From the NCBI RefSeq assembly GCF_030518215.1, contig NZ_JAULRT010000060.1, forward strand, positions 248,001 to 312,000: a stretch of DNA of 64,000 bases. Reading direction: 5' to 3'. The stretch's first letter is position 1. Each line of letters starts with the position of its first letter. This DNA is from Gilvimarinus algae (lineage in GTDB: Bacteria > Pseudomonadota > Gammaproteobacteria > Pseudomonadales > Cellvibrionaceae). Positions 26,223 through 35,577 of the stretch are shown here, one piece after another. The notes under the pieces were generated by a model that worked only from the letters and a program-made list of their open reading frames with translations, was not told the DNA's origin and did no database searches. Position numbers and translations under genes: made by a program.

Positions 26223-27320
26223 TCACGGGGTGAACTGACTCCAGGGCTCTATTTCGGCAGGGTTGCTGATTTCCTCAAGTGTCTCGGCAACACTTAGGGC
26301 TGCGCGCGCCGCCAGCGAATCGCGACTAATGATTGTGGCGAAAGCAAAGACAGATATCGCAGTGTGAATACGATTTTCGATACATTGACTATTCTTGTGA
26401 AGTGAAAGCAGCTGTGACTCTGCTTCCGCCTCGTGGTCAATGGTTAGGAAATGCCTTGAGGGGAATGCTTCCTTCGCAATTGCATATACATTTTCTGGGC
26501 CTAGTAGTGCGATTTCGAGTGCTGAAGACGAGTAAGATTTTTGACGGGGTGGCCTTATCATTTGTAGTGCAACCTCTAACCAACACGTGTCAGTTTTTAA
26601 GTTAGAAAATTCCATAACTTTTGTGAGAATTGACCTGGGTTCTTGCAGTAAGTCATCGTAAGAGCATTCAAAGTACTGATGATCCGGAATTCTTGATGCC
26701 TCATTCCTGATCCTCTTCAGTCTTCTGTGCCACGAAGAGGTGTAATCTTTTAAAGGTAGGGCGCGCATTTCATACTTTTCATATAAGCCGTCATATGAAA
26801 GGCTGCACCAGTTATCGTAGCCGGCACTTACCATCAACTTGCATCCTGAGTGCTTTGACATTGAACGGCTTGTATCTAAGCCGTCCCGAGTGATATGGAT
26901 AAATTTGCAATCAGGCCATAGCTCACGAATGGTCCCCATGTAAAAACCGTAGTCCGGAGTTTTATCACCCCATACAATATTCTCACCAAAAGTCGTTTGT
27001 GCAAGCTCATCCATAAATTCTGATATTGTTAGCAGTTTTCTTACTTCTAGACGACGATAAAGTTCGGCTCTAAGAGATGTGTTTGAGTCGTGATGGGAGT
27101 ACGCTGAATTGACATCAATAAGATTCTTTCCTGTATCCCAGGTGGTTTTCTCTGCAACATCAATCAAGCGCTTGTAATTTACCCGTTGTGTGCCAAAAAA
27201 TTCAAACATTCTCGGGATCCAGTGAGTTTCATTAAACACCGAGATATCCGGGTGGGAGTGAATAAGGTTGCGTAGAAGTGTCGTTCCGCACCGGCTTGTT
27301 CCTACAATACATATCTTCAT
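26223..27320 (-). CDS. PAPS-dependent sulfotransferase family protein
   Basis: A 365-residue protein beginning 'MKICIVGTSRCGTTLLRNLI', the 5'-phosphosulfate-binding loop of sulfotransferases. 'HPDISVFNETHW' follows. 'WPDCKFIHITRDGLDTSRSM' near residue 135-155 matches the 3'-phosphate-binding region. It would transfer sulfate from PAPS to a carbohydrate. It is the last gene of a three-gene minus-strand operon, separated by 2 nt from the GT2_4-type gene upstream. Together with the C-terminal fragment at the left edge it suggests a sulfated surface glycan. PAPS synthesis genes are not in the window. Confidence 0.8.
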   Translation of the reverse strand: MKICIVGTSRCGTTLLRNLIHSHPDISVFNETHWIPRMFEFFGTQRVNYKRLIDVAEKTTWDTGKNLIDVNSAYSHHDSNTSLRAELYRRLEVRKLLTISEFMDELAQTTFGENIVWGDKTPDYGFYMGTIRELWPDCKFIHITRDGLDTSRSMSKHSGCKLMVSAGYDNWCSLSYDGLYEKYEMRALPLKDYTSSWHRRLKRIRNEASRIPDHQYFECSYDDLLQEPRSILTKVMEFSNLKTDTCWLEVALQMIRPPRQKSYSSSALEIALLGPENVYAIAKEAFPSRHFLTIDHEAEAESQLLSLHKNSQCIENRIHTAISVFAFATIISRDSLAARAALSVAETLEEISNPAEIEPWSQFTP

Positions 27321-27322
27321 CT

Positions 27323-28264
27323 TTATTTGGCTCCAAGATGCGATAACTGCTTCCGATACCGCATTAGTCCAAGCTCAACAAGCTGCATGCTGTTTTCATA
27401 TCTCTCTGACAAAGAGCACATTGGGTTTAGGTCGGGACAAGCTTTAACGACACTTGAATAGACAGCATACTGCCCGGCATCATCCCAGTGCTCTTTTCTG
27501 CTTGCTTCTAAGGCGACAGATTCGGAAAAATCGGAAAGCATTTTAAAGTGAAGGAGTGCGCCGGAGGTGCTGCCGGGCCGGGCTCCTTGGACGATATGAG
27601 TGGATGCCTCTAAGCGCATCTCTCTATTCCATTTGACTAAAGGTGTCTTAGCTAAGTAGGGGGGATTTGCAGTATGTTGTATGCCGTCCCAAAACAGCCG
27701 TTGTCTTGCGCCGCCCCTTACCGGCAAGCCCTTAAAATAACCTGCCTCGGCTAGGGTGTATCCAGACCGATCGAAATATGGGCAGGTAGAAATAAAAGAT
27801 CCTTCTTGAGAATACTGAATCTTGCTAATGGGGCCTTCGCCATACATATCAAGTAGAAAAGTCGGTAAAGCGTTTGCGCCTTCATGCTCTAAGCAGTCGG
27901 TTAGCTCACGAAGTGGTATGCTCTCAATCTTCGGGAAAACCAATATTTCGTCAGCATCAACAATTAAAACCCATTGCTGCCCTTCAAGTTGTGACAACAA
28001 CTGGTTGATCCAATCAATTCCACAACAGCTTTCGGAGTATGGCTGGTCGGTCCAGAAAACCGTGCAGTCGTCCTGCTCAAGAAGAAATTGGGTAGTGCCG
28101 TCAGTTGATGCATTGTCTACAAAAACAAATTCTTGGAAGCCAAGCGTGCGATAATACTTAAGAAAGTAAGGCAATCTTAGGGTTTCATTCCGAACACAGC
28201 AAAATAAGGGGAAATGCTCTTCACTGGGGAATTTGGATCGATAATCTTTTCCAATTAATTTCAA
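27323..28264 (-). CDS. GT2_4-type glycosyltransferase
   Basis: A 313-residue protein of the Glyco_tranf_2_4 (GT92-related) type. It opens with 'FCCVRNETLRLPYFLKYYR'. 'FVFVDNASTDGTTQFL' follows, and 'WVLIVDADEILVFP' supplies the D-x-D metal-binding motif. It has no membrane segment. It lies between a similar glycosyltransferase (41 nt upstream) and the sulfotransferase (2 nt downstream), so it probably extends the glycan that is sulfated. Donor and acceptor are unknown. Confidence 0.8.
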   Translation of the reverse strand: MKLIGKDYRSKFPSEEHFPLFCCVRNETLRLPYFLKYYRTLGFQEFVFVDNASTDGTTQFLLEQDDCTVFWTDQPYSESCCGIDWINQLLSQLEGQQWVLIVDADEILVFPKIESIPLRELTDCLEHEGANALPTFLLDMYGEGPISKIQYSQEGSFISTCPYFDRSGYTLAEAGYFKGLPVRGGARQRLFWDGIQHTANPPYLAKTPLVKWNREMRLEASTHIVQGARPGSTSGALLHFKMLSDFSESVALEASRKEHWDDAGQYAVYSSVVKACPDLNPMCSLSERYENSMQLVELGLMRYRKQLSHLGAK

Positions 28265-28305
28265 TTCTCTGTCCTTAGTTTTAACATTGCTAGGTGTTCT
28301 TGGAT

Positions 28306-29157
28306 TTATTGCTGCTGGCCGTAAAGTTCTGTCATATAAAGCATGAATCGTGTATCTGAGACAAGAGATTCGTTAACTATTCCTTGTTTTATCTCTTCGT
28401 CAGTATAAGTTGAATCAGTAAAATACTCCTGAAGCTCTCCTTTTCTATCCAGCTCGTAGAGTTCTCGCCAAGTGTCGCCGACAGCTTTATTGAGTCTTTG
28501 GTTTCGGTCGTACGCTGCTCCTCCTTGCTGTATTCTTTTCTGGAACTGCTTGAAGCCCCTTTTTTGAAAATGAAAAATGAGAATGTTCCCGCACTGCTCT
28601 GTGCGCGGGGCTCGGTTTTCAAATCCAAAAGAGTGATTTCCTTGGCTGACTTTTATGTCTGACGTCCCGCGATGGCAGACTTTGGGGGGAAGTGGTCGGC
28701 CAAGAGGGTTCAGTGATTTTTTCTCGCGTACGGTTAGTTGCGTGAAGAACGGAGATCGGTCATCGTAGTTCTCAATAGGAACGAAGTTGCTCCTTGGTAC
28801 TATTAAGCCGTCAATGCTATTGTCCACAGATTCAAGAATTTTTGGAATTTTTCTTCCGTCGGATGGCCACCAGAATTCGTCTGCATCGACGTGCATGATC
28901 CAATCAGCTTTGTATTGCTCAGCCGCAATTCTTGCCATTCGCGTAACCCATTGGTCTTGAGAGTAATCATCATCTGGCTCAAAAATATAGTGCAAAACCC
29001 CCCTTTTTTCGTACTCCCGTAGTATGTCGGCTGTACTATCTTGTGAACGGTTGTCCGTGGCAACAATAAAGTCTACACCCCGACTCAGGTGATAATCGAG
29101 GTTTGCCCGGATTAACTCTTCTTCGTCACGCACAAGGATTGTCATGCAAAGCTTCAA
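28306..29157 (-). CDS. GT2_4-type glycosyltransferase with TTG start
   Basis: I choose a TTG at 29157. It is preceded by AAGGA at a spacing of 9 nt on the minus strand, and it gives the family-typical start 'MKLCMTILVRDEEELI'. In-frame ATGs further up (29184, 29217) have no ribosome-binding site. The ~283-residue product has 'ATDNRSQDSTADIL', then 'WIMHVDADEFWWP', the D-x-D motif of Glyco_tranf_2_4 enzymes. It is the first gene of the three-gene operon towards the sulfotransferase. The reaction is sugar transfer in glycan assembly, specificity unknown. Confidence 0.75.
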   Translation of the reverse strand: MKLCMTILVRDEEELIRANLDYHLSRGVDFIVATDNRSQDSTADILREYEKRGVLHYIFEPDDDYSQDQWVTRMARIAAEQYKADWIMHVDADEFWWPSDGRKIPKILESVDNSIDGLIVPRSNFVPIENYDDRSPFFTQLTVREKKSLNPLGRPLPPKVCHRGTSDIKVSQGNHSFGFENRAPRTEQCGNILIFHFQKRGFKQFQKRIQQGGAAYDRNQRLNKAVGDTWRELYELDRKGELQEYFTDSTYTDEEIKQGIVNESLVSDTRFMLYMTELYGQQQ

Positions 29158-30163
29158 TTTAGTACGTCCTTCTAAAAAACACATGCATTGGCAAGTCGGT
29201 GTATGATTTGGCCTCATCTAGCTGTTCGGCGCTGGGAGTCTGGAGTGTATGCGGCCCACACCTCCAGTTCAAGTATCTTCCCCTCGCGCAAATGGCCTCA
29301 AGCTAAAAGTGGTTACACAGTCATTTCAGCGGGCTAGAGATGGCATATGTTGAACTGTGAATGACATTCCACCTGAGTTAGCTTTGACTGGTAAGATGTA
29401 AGGCGTGTGGCTGCTTAGTGGGGCATTGTAATATACTATCGGGAGGAGGCTCGATATTTGTTTTGGCCGTACTTTTGAATATGGACTGAGATTGTTGAGT
29501 CGATTAAGTATTGCTTGCAATTCTATAGAGATCTTAGTTCTAAGCCAGAGTGGTATTGTTTAGTTTTTCGGCGATGACTATTTGGAGGGGGGGCTGAGCC
29601 CGTTTTGCCTAGGTAGAGTGCTAGAAAAGCGCTCGAATGGACGGTTTGGTCAGCCATTTCCCCTGTGGGACTTGATTGGCCTTATACGGGGCACTGCCGT
29701 TAGTACTGTGGTTCTGGGTATTTAGGCAGTGCTGCATTTAATCACAAAGGCATGGCGTGCTGTGGTGGGGCAGGGTGACTTGACCATTCCAGTCCAAAGG
29801 GTGAAAATTGCTAAATGTTAAGATTAGGTTGATTTTTAGGAGAATATTAGGGGCTGGGTGCTTCGTAATCTCTCCGGGGAAATACGCTCTGAAGTAGGGC
29901 GGTGAAAGAATAGCACGACTGAGATAGTGTTTTAGAGCACTGCCCTGAACCACTTTCTTGGCCCTTGAGGGATTAAAGTCTTCAACACGCTATTTTGCTT
30001 CTCTGGAATTCAACAACTAATATTAGAGTATACATCTCGCGTTGGAGCGACGCTTTCTTACTTGATGGCCGAGCTTCCCGCCTTGGTAGTGCGTTAGCCG
30101 ATTTTGTCCAGGCTGAAGATAGCCCAGCGGCAAATGCGGCCACTAAACTAATAAGGAATTTCC
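29158..30163. other. Long non-coding gap before the short fibre-like paralogue
   Basis: About 1 kb holds no open frame longer than ~86 codons with any recognisable motif on either strand. Base composition is mixed and several short frames are broken. The last ~15 bp contain AAGGA, the ribosome-binding site of the next gene. The rest could be decayed sequence or a control region. I see no tRNA, repeat or mobile-element end. Confidence 0.5.
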
Positions 30164-30823
30164 ATGCTGAATTCACGCCTTGTCTTATTGACTGTAATGC
30201 TGGCGCTGGCCACTGGCGCCACTTTGTCTCAGGCTCAGGATGCCTTGTTCGTTAATAGTGATGGGAATGTCGGGGTGGGCACCAACACTCCGGGGGCACC
30301 TCTAACGGTGTCGACCACCGAAACTTATAGCTATTTTCGCATTGAAGCTTTGGGCGCTCCGGTGAACGTTTCCGCGGACATGACGTTTACTGCTGGGCCC
30401 AACGGTAACGGTGAGTACCGCATCAATGTGGTGGATGGCGACGGACCAGAAATGCGTGTTGATGCTGAAGGATTCGTGATTGCCACTGCAGGGTTCAAGG
30501 TCGGTGGTACCACGCTAAATGTGCCCGATTATGTATTTGAGCCGGATTACTCTCTGCTGCCACTGTCTGAGGTCGCCGCCTTTATCGAGGCCAATCGCCA
30601 CCTTCCTGACGTGCCTTCTGCGGCAGATGTGGCCCGCGAAGGGCTTGACATGACAGGCATGCAGCTGACCCTCCTAAAAAAGGTCGAAGAGTTAACCTTA
30701 TACACTCTCGCACAAGAAGAGGTTATCGCTGATCTGCAGAGGACCTTGGCGGACGAGCGAGCGCGCACTCAAGCCGCCCTAGAGGTACTAAATCATCGGC
30801 TGAACAGCATCGATGGGCGTTAG
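30164..30823 (+). CDS. Short secreted paralogue of the tail-fibre-like protein
   Basis: A 219-residue protein with a signal peptide ending 'LSQAQD'. It is directly followed by 'DGNVGVGTNTPGAPLTV', 'YRINVVDGDG', 'PDYVFEPDYSLLPLSEV', 'NRHLPDVPSA' and the coiled coil 'KKVEELTLYTLAQEE'. This is the same order as the last ~210 residues of the 512-aa protein at 20.8 kb, so it is a paralogue lacking the long N-terminal region. AAGGA precedes the ATG. It is probably a secreted trimeric fibre cap or anchor. It sits on the far side of the methyltransferase/sulfotransferase cassette. Confidence 0.75.
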   Translation: MLNSRLVLLTVMLALATGATLSQAQDALFVNSDGNVGVGTNTPGAPLTVSTTETYSYFRIEALGAPVNVSADMTFTAGPNGNGEYRINVVDGDGPEMRVDAEGFVIATAGFKVGGTTLNVPDYVFEPDYSLLPLSEVAAFIEANRHLPDVPSAADVAREGLDMTGMQLTLLKKVEELTLYTLAQEEVIADLQRTLADERARTQAALEVLNHRLNSIDGR

Positions 30824-31015
30824 AGCTTTAGTACACTGCTGGTTTTTCACTTAGGGCGCTCGGAACTGCGCTTCCTTGCTGGTGTTGATGTGTTTTTATT
30901 GCGGCACGTTAAATGCTGGACCTATCAGTCTCGATCACCTAAATTGTAGTGCTGTTCAACGGGGCGAACTTAAATATCGCTTGAGGAGTGTTAAATAAAG
31001 GATGTCATATTCCTA

Positions 31016-32185
31016 TCATTTATTTTTTACGCCGTCGGTTAATTCCCTATAGATATCTGCAATCCCGCCTGCTGACGTATCGATAGTGAACCTCTCCCTG
31101 AATCGCGTCAGACCGGCTTCCCCCATTGCTTTGCAAAGAGCCCGATTTTCCGCCAGGCGGACCAGGGCGTTGGCCAATGCATCGACATCGTTGGGGGGCA
31201 CTACCAGGCCGGTTTGCTCGTGTTCTACGACCCAAGCCATACCAGTGCCCGTTACCGCGGTGACTAGGCAGGCCTTGCCCCTGCTCATGGCTTCCAAAAG
31301 CACTACGCCAAAGGCTTCTGTACGCTCGATGGAGGGCAGGCATAGGCAGTCGCTGGCGCGAAGCCGTCGATCCAGCTCCACCTCCGATAGGTTGCCCAGC
31401 AGGGTCACCCGTTCGCTCAGTTGCAGTTGCTCTATGAGAGCCTTGAGCTCGTGTTTGCGCTCGCCATCGCCGACAATATCCAGAGTCACGTCCGGGCACT
31501 GTTGTAAGGCTCGAAGCAGTACATCAAAACCCTTGTAATAGGCAAGCCGGCCTACGGCAATGAGCTGCAGGGGCTCGGCAGGTGTAACGGGAGGCTTGTC
31601 TGAGGGTGGAGGCTCGTTAATGCCCAGTGGAACCACCCGGCCCCGCTGGGTAAAAGGCGCCAGGGCTGGGCTGCTTTGCAGGTAGGGGGGCGAAGTGGTC
31701 ACGATTACCGCGGCCCGGTTGAGTACCCAGCGTTCAAACGGGCGATAAAAGCGGTAAAACCACCGCAGCCCCCAATGAAGTGCGCCCACGGGTACGTCCG
31801 CATGCCAGTGCACTACCCAGGGAATCCGGCGAGCCCGGGGTAAGAATAGCGCCCAGAAAACCGAGACGTTGGGCATATGCAAATGCAGGATCGCTGGTGA
31901 TTCATCGCGCAACAAACGGTTAAGTCGCCAGGGAAAGCCGGGGCTGATGGGGGTAAACAAGAGATTGGCCCAGACGGGAACACGCACGACTTTGGGGCCG
32001 CTGCCGCTTTGAGGTTCGCTTGGCTCTGGGCCTGGGGATCGGTGCACTAAGGCCAGACAACGAATGCCGCGCTCATGGAGCGCCATAAGCAGGTCGCGCA
32101 GGTAGGTTTCCATGCCGCCCCGATGGGGCGGGTAGAACTTACCGACGTGCAACGCCGTGCATTTTACGGGGTCGTTTGAGGCCAA
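31016..32185 (-). CDS. GT4-family glycosyltransferase
   Basis: A 389-residue GT-B transferase. 'LHVGKFYPPHRGGMETYLRDLL' marks the typical Glyco_transf_4 start. 'LIAVGRLAYYKGFDVLLRAL' and 'LLGNLSEVELDRRLRASDCLCLPS' are in the donor domain, and 'RTEAFGVVLLEAM' gives the E-x7-E motif. The first codon of the longest frame is a TTG at 32185 without a visible ribosome-binding site, so the start is uncertain by some codons. It lies 44 bp downstream of a 600-aa glycosyltransferase-like gene on the same strand. Confidence 0.85.
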   Translation of the reverse strand: MASNDPVKCTALHVGKFYPPHRGGMETYLRDLLMALHERGIRCLALVHRSPGPEPSEPQSGSGPKVVRVPVWANLLFTPISPGFPWRLNRLLRDESPAILHLHMPNVSVFWALFLPRARRIPWVVHWHADVPVGALHWGLRWFYRFYRPFERWVLNRAAVIVTTSPPYLQSSPALAPFTQRGRVVPLGINEPPPSDKPPVTPAEPLQLIAVGRLAYYKGFDVLLRALQQCPDVTLDIVGDGERKHELKALIEQLQLSERVTLLGNLSEVELDRRLRASDCLCLPSIERTEAFGVVLLEAMSRGKACLVTAVTGTGMAWVVEHEQTGLVVPPNDVDALANALVRLAENRALCKAMGEAGLTRFRERFTIDTSAGGIADIYRELTDGVKNK

Positions 32186-32229
32186 TGCTGGTACCCGCCG
32201 AGTTTATGGAGGCGCAACGGTAGCACGCG

Positions 32230-34032
32230 CTACTCGGTGCCTGCCATCGCCAGAGATTGGGCTTCGCCGAGCTGGCGGCAATGATCCCAGGCCGTGTGCC
32301 AGCTGGCCAGAGCTTGGCTGTAGCGCTCGGCGCGCTGGCGCAATTGGGCAAGCGTGGCGGTAAGCGCTTGTTGATCCGCACCGATGTCCCGAGTCGAGCG
32401 TGTCAGCAGCAGTTGCATGTCTTCCGCCAGATAGGGTGGTGGTTGCAGCGTTTGCAGGTTGCGTATCAGCTCTCGCGCCATAGAGCTTCGATCATCACTT
32501 AGGTGGCGGCGGTATTCGCTTGCCAGCGTCGCCTCGGGCGCTTGTGCCAGCGTTTTTAGCGATTGGCCCAACCACTGCAGCCGTGTTTGAGGCTCAGCAC
32601 TCGGCACAGTGTGGCGCAGCCGCCGCAGGTAGAGTGTCATAAAACGTCCGGAATCGACGTTGGCGGGCTGCAGTAATTTGTCGCGGTCAAACTGTCGTTC
32701 CCGCTCCGGCTCATGCTTAAGCATCCAGGGCAGTTGAGCGAATAGGCTATCGGGATACACGCAGCACAAAAGTTCGACAAACACCGCATCTTCCCCGCGA
32801 CCATTGGGGATGGTCGGCGGCATCAGCGTGCGATTGTCCACACCCACCAGAGGCGTTAGCAGTGCATGCCGCGGTATTAGCTTATGGCCCTGGGGGCGGC
32901 GCGCCAGCAGGCGGCGGGAAACCAGCTGCCGGTAAGTGTCTTCACTCTGCAGCCAGGGGCTTAACTGCTCAGGTGGCAGTGTGTAGAGCCAGCTGGCTTG
33001 GCCGGTACCTGGGTCGCCGAGCAAACCGTTGGCGCTGACTTTCACGGTCGCCCCAGGTTTCAAGTTGTGCAAGTCAGCGCTGGTCACCGATTGCCAAAAG
33101 TCACAGGGGTTTTCCGTTTGCGCAGACAGCGTGCTGAGCGACTGTCCAAGCCAGCGGCTGTGAGCTGCCAGCGGATCGATATCCAGTGGCGACCAGGCGC
33201 TTTGCAGGGCTTCGGTGCTGGCGTACATGCTCCAGTGGGCCACTTCACTGCCGGCAACGCCCATCTGCGATGCTTCTTGCGGGTCACCGTAGGGCGTCAG
33301 CTGGGCGTCGTCATCCATGATGGCGGTGGCTGTGCCTGCGCTGAGTAGCAGTGCGGTATTAAAGGTGGCCCCGGCGGTCATCTCGGGGTCGTTCGGGTCG
33401 CCGTTGAGCCACCAGCGCAGATCTTGGGCATCGGCCCCCGAGGCCGCCGCTAAAGTGTCTGCCAGACGCTCCCGGTCGGCCCGCGTAATATGGATTACAG
33501 TGGCGGACAGTTGTGGGCGCCATTTACTCAGCAGGGTGCGGCTGAGATCAAGATCCGACGCCTCGCGGGCGTCGTCCACCACCACCAGGGTGTTTACCGA
33601 GGCGCCAGCGCGACCATTTTGAAGGCTGCTCAGCAAACGTTCGAGCGCGTTCGGGCAGCGATAAGTGCGCACATACAGCGTTTTAATGGGCTCGGGTGCC
33701 GGCTCTGAGGAGTCTGGTTTGGCGTAGACTTGACTGAGCTTTGCAGCGTCCACTAATAGCCCTCGCTCGACCATATGCTTCAGCCCCTGCAGCAGTTGTT
33801 GAGTGTGGGGCTGTAGGACTGGCATCTTCTCAATGGCAACTGCTGTATGCTCCTCAAGGCTGCGCCACTGATCGCAAAGTGTCAGTACCTGCGCGAGGGT
33901 CTCGTGCAGGGGGGTGGGCGAGACGTCGTTTTCGGTGAGTACCAGCCGCTCGGCTTCGTGCAGGGGCCAGCTGAAAAATGGAAGAGCAATGTACTGGACC
34001 GCAGTGCCAGTTTGGGAGTCTTGCACAGCCAT
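32230..34032 (-). CDS. GT-A-like hypothetical glycosyltransferase
   Basis: A 600-residue soluble protein. AAGGA lies 6 nt before the ATG at 34032. Residues 1-115 form a helical front domain. From ~118, 'TLYVRTYRCPNALERLL' looks like the start of a GT-A fold, and 'TAIMDDDAQL' near residue 241 supplies a candidate D-x-D site. The C-terminal ~200 residues are helical with many Leu, Gln and Arg. I do not recognise a named family. Its position before a GT4 gene and after the glycan cassette supports a role in surface-glycan synthesis. Confidence 0.6.
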   Translation of the reverse strand: MAVQDSQTGTAVQYIALPFFSWPLHEAERLVLTENDVSPTPLHETLAQVLTLCDQWRSLEEHTAVAIEKMPVLQPHTQQLLQGLKHMVERGLLVDAAKLSQVYAKPDSSEPAPEPIKTLYVRTYRCPNALERLLSSLQNGRAGASVNTLVVVDDAREASDLDLSRTLLSKWRPQLSATVIHITRADRERLADTLAAASGADAQDLRWWLNGDPNDPEMTAGATFNTALLLSAGTATAIMDDDAQLTPYGDPQEASQMGVAGSEVAHWSMYASTEALQSAWSPLDIDPLAAHSRWLGQSLSTLSAQTENPCDFWQSVTSADLHNLKPGATVKVSANGLLGDPGTGQASWLYTLPPEQLSPWLQSEDTYRQLVSRRLLARRPQGHKLIPRHALLTPLVGVDNRTLMPPTIPNGRGEDAVFVELLCCVYPDSLFAQLPWMLKHEPERERQFDRDKLLQPANVDSGRFMTLYLRRLRHTVPSAEPQTRLQWLGQSLKTLAQAPEATLASEYRRHLSDDRSSMARELIRNLQTLQPPPYLAEDMQLLLTRSTRDIGADQQALTATLAQLRQRAERYSQALASWHTAWDHCRQLGEAQSLAMAGTE

Positions 34033-34324
34033 GAAATATCCTTTGCGTAGAAAACCACAGGGCCAGTAATCACCCTGCCCTGGCGGGCATACTACCGCGG
34101 GCTACTGGTATCAACAAGTTTATAGTATACGGTAGATTGAAAGCGTTTGAGCACCAAGGCTTTGCTTGGAGTCGGAGTAGAGGGGGTGCTTGTGGGAGAT
34201 GAAATCTTCTTCTTGTGGACAGGTGGCTTTGGTGTAAATACTTAGCCGTGCCCTTAGGCGATTCTGTACTTCATCTATTAGTGGTGGGAAGATTTATCGG
34301 TGTTGGAGATATTGAGTCAGATAT

Positions 34325-35140
34325 CTAGAGTAGCGAAATATACTCTTGAATGAAATCTTCGAAAGAGTATTCTTGGCCTAAGTAAAGATGCTTAAGATCT
34401 CTTTTATAAAAATTCAGATTTAATGAATCTGCAGTTGCGGGGTGAATGGGTAAGTTTTGTTCGGCGTGGCCAGGAATTTTTTCTGCGGCGGCAGTGGTGA
34501 GCTTTGGAAGTTCAAGGTGTCTTAAAAGTTGATTTGTAATCAACAAATACAACTCATTTTTGGGGTGGTTAAATATCTTGAAGAGTTGCCTTTCTTGAAA
34601 ATTATTTTCAATGTATTTTCTTACAAAGAAAGGTCCGTCTCTGCTGTCTAGTCGATTCAGATATTCAAAATCTGAATCTAAGATTCTGAGCGCTCTGTCT
34701 CCAATCTCACTTTTCATGTGTAGGTATGTATCAATTAGCCTCTCTTTAGATGAAATTTCATCTGCCAGCCTGTCTAAAATTTCTGATCGGTATGGTATTC
34801 TGCCATACGGAAACTCAGTACTTTTCCCGAGTGGTCGATCGGGGATTCGCCCAAAGTCGGGCCAATATGCACTAAACGTAATGTACGGAATCTGGAGTTT
34901 TATGGATTCTTGGGGTAGCAAATCAGATAGAAATTCTTCGGAAAATTCTTTTGATGGATGATATAAAAAAATCTCACAGTTTCTTAATGTTTCTTGATCA
35001 ATTGTGAACTGCGGGGATCCGGGTGTTGAAAAGTTCGAATAATAAAAAACACTGTATTTCTTCTTGATTTCGTCGGATTGAAGCAGTAAGTCTCGAAAGG
35101 GTATGCCTTGGCAAGTGGCATAAATTATAATGTTCTTCAT
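34325..35140 (-). CDS. WcbI-like polysaccharide biosynthesis protein
   Basis: The start is taken at the ATG at 35140 ('MKNIIIYATCQG'). The frame is open to 35278, but the extra 46 residues look non-coding. The ~271-residue product shows 'YATCQGIPFRDLL' and 'CEIFLYHPSK', then 'IPYITFSAYWPDFG'. This matches the WcbI family of capsule and LPS acetyl-transfer-type enzymes, which have a Cys/Gln loop and a conserved aromatic patch. The gene is A+T-rich compared with neighbours, suggesting acquisition. It is separate from other glycan genes by ~290 bp. Its exact reaction is unknown. Confidence 0.65.
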   Translation of the reverse strand: MKNIIIYATCQGIPFRDLLLQSDEIKKKYSVFYYSNFSTPGSPQFTIDQETLRNCEIFLYHPSKEFSEEFLSDLLPQESIKLQIPYITFSAYWPDFGRIPDRPLGKSTEFPYGRIPYRSEILDRLADEISSKERLIDTYLHMKSEIGDRALRILDSDFEYLNRLDSRDGPFFVRKYIENNFQERQLFKIFNHPKNELYLLITNQLLRHLELPKLTTAAAEKIPGHAEQNLPIHPATADSLNLNFYKRDLKHLYLGQEYSFEDFIQEYISLL

Positions 35141-35577
35141 TTTAGTTTCGTTTCGCTTCATTGGTGGGGGTGGATGTAATTTAATCACACTAGTCGGGAG
35201 TATCACAATATGTTCAACAGTCGGCTCGAGTTTTCGTACCAATCGATTGTTACGCTCGTAGAGTTCTATTCCCCCCAAAAATCGGTAGGAGCAAATAGAG
35301 GTAACGTTATTTGGGAGTTCGATTAGCGCACTTCAAACTGTTGAGTGGCTCAATACTCTTGGGTATTGGCCTTTCTTTGGGTGCAGCAGTCAAAGAGCTG
35401 GCCCGTACGGTTTTTAATCGGGGATATACTTATCCAGGGCTATGGTTAGGGTAAGACTTCCGCGTATTGATTCTTTAAGCATTGGCGCCCAATTGCCCCC
35501 AGAGCTCTGTGATACAGTCTCACCCTTGTGTAGGTGATTTGACCCCTGCCGCTATTGGGTTAACCAACAACTTTGGC
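35141..35577. other. Divergent gap between WcbI-like and selO genes
   Basis: No gene is supported. It includes the non-coding-looking 5' extensions of both neighbours' open frames. I see no clear hairpin or regulatory palindrome, so promoters for both genes are presumed here but not resolved. Confidence 0.4.
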
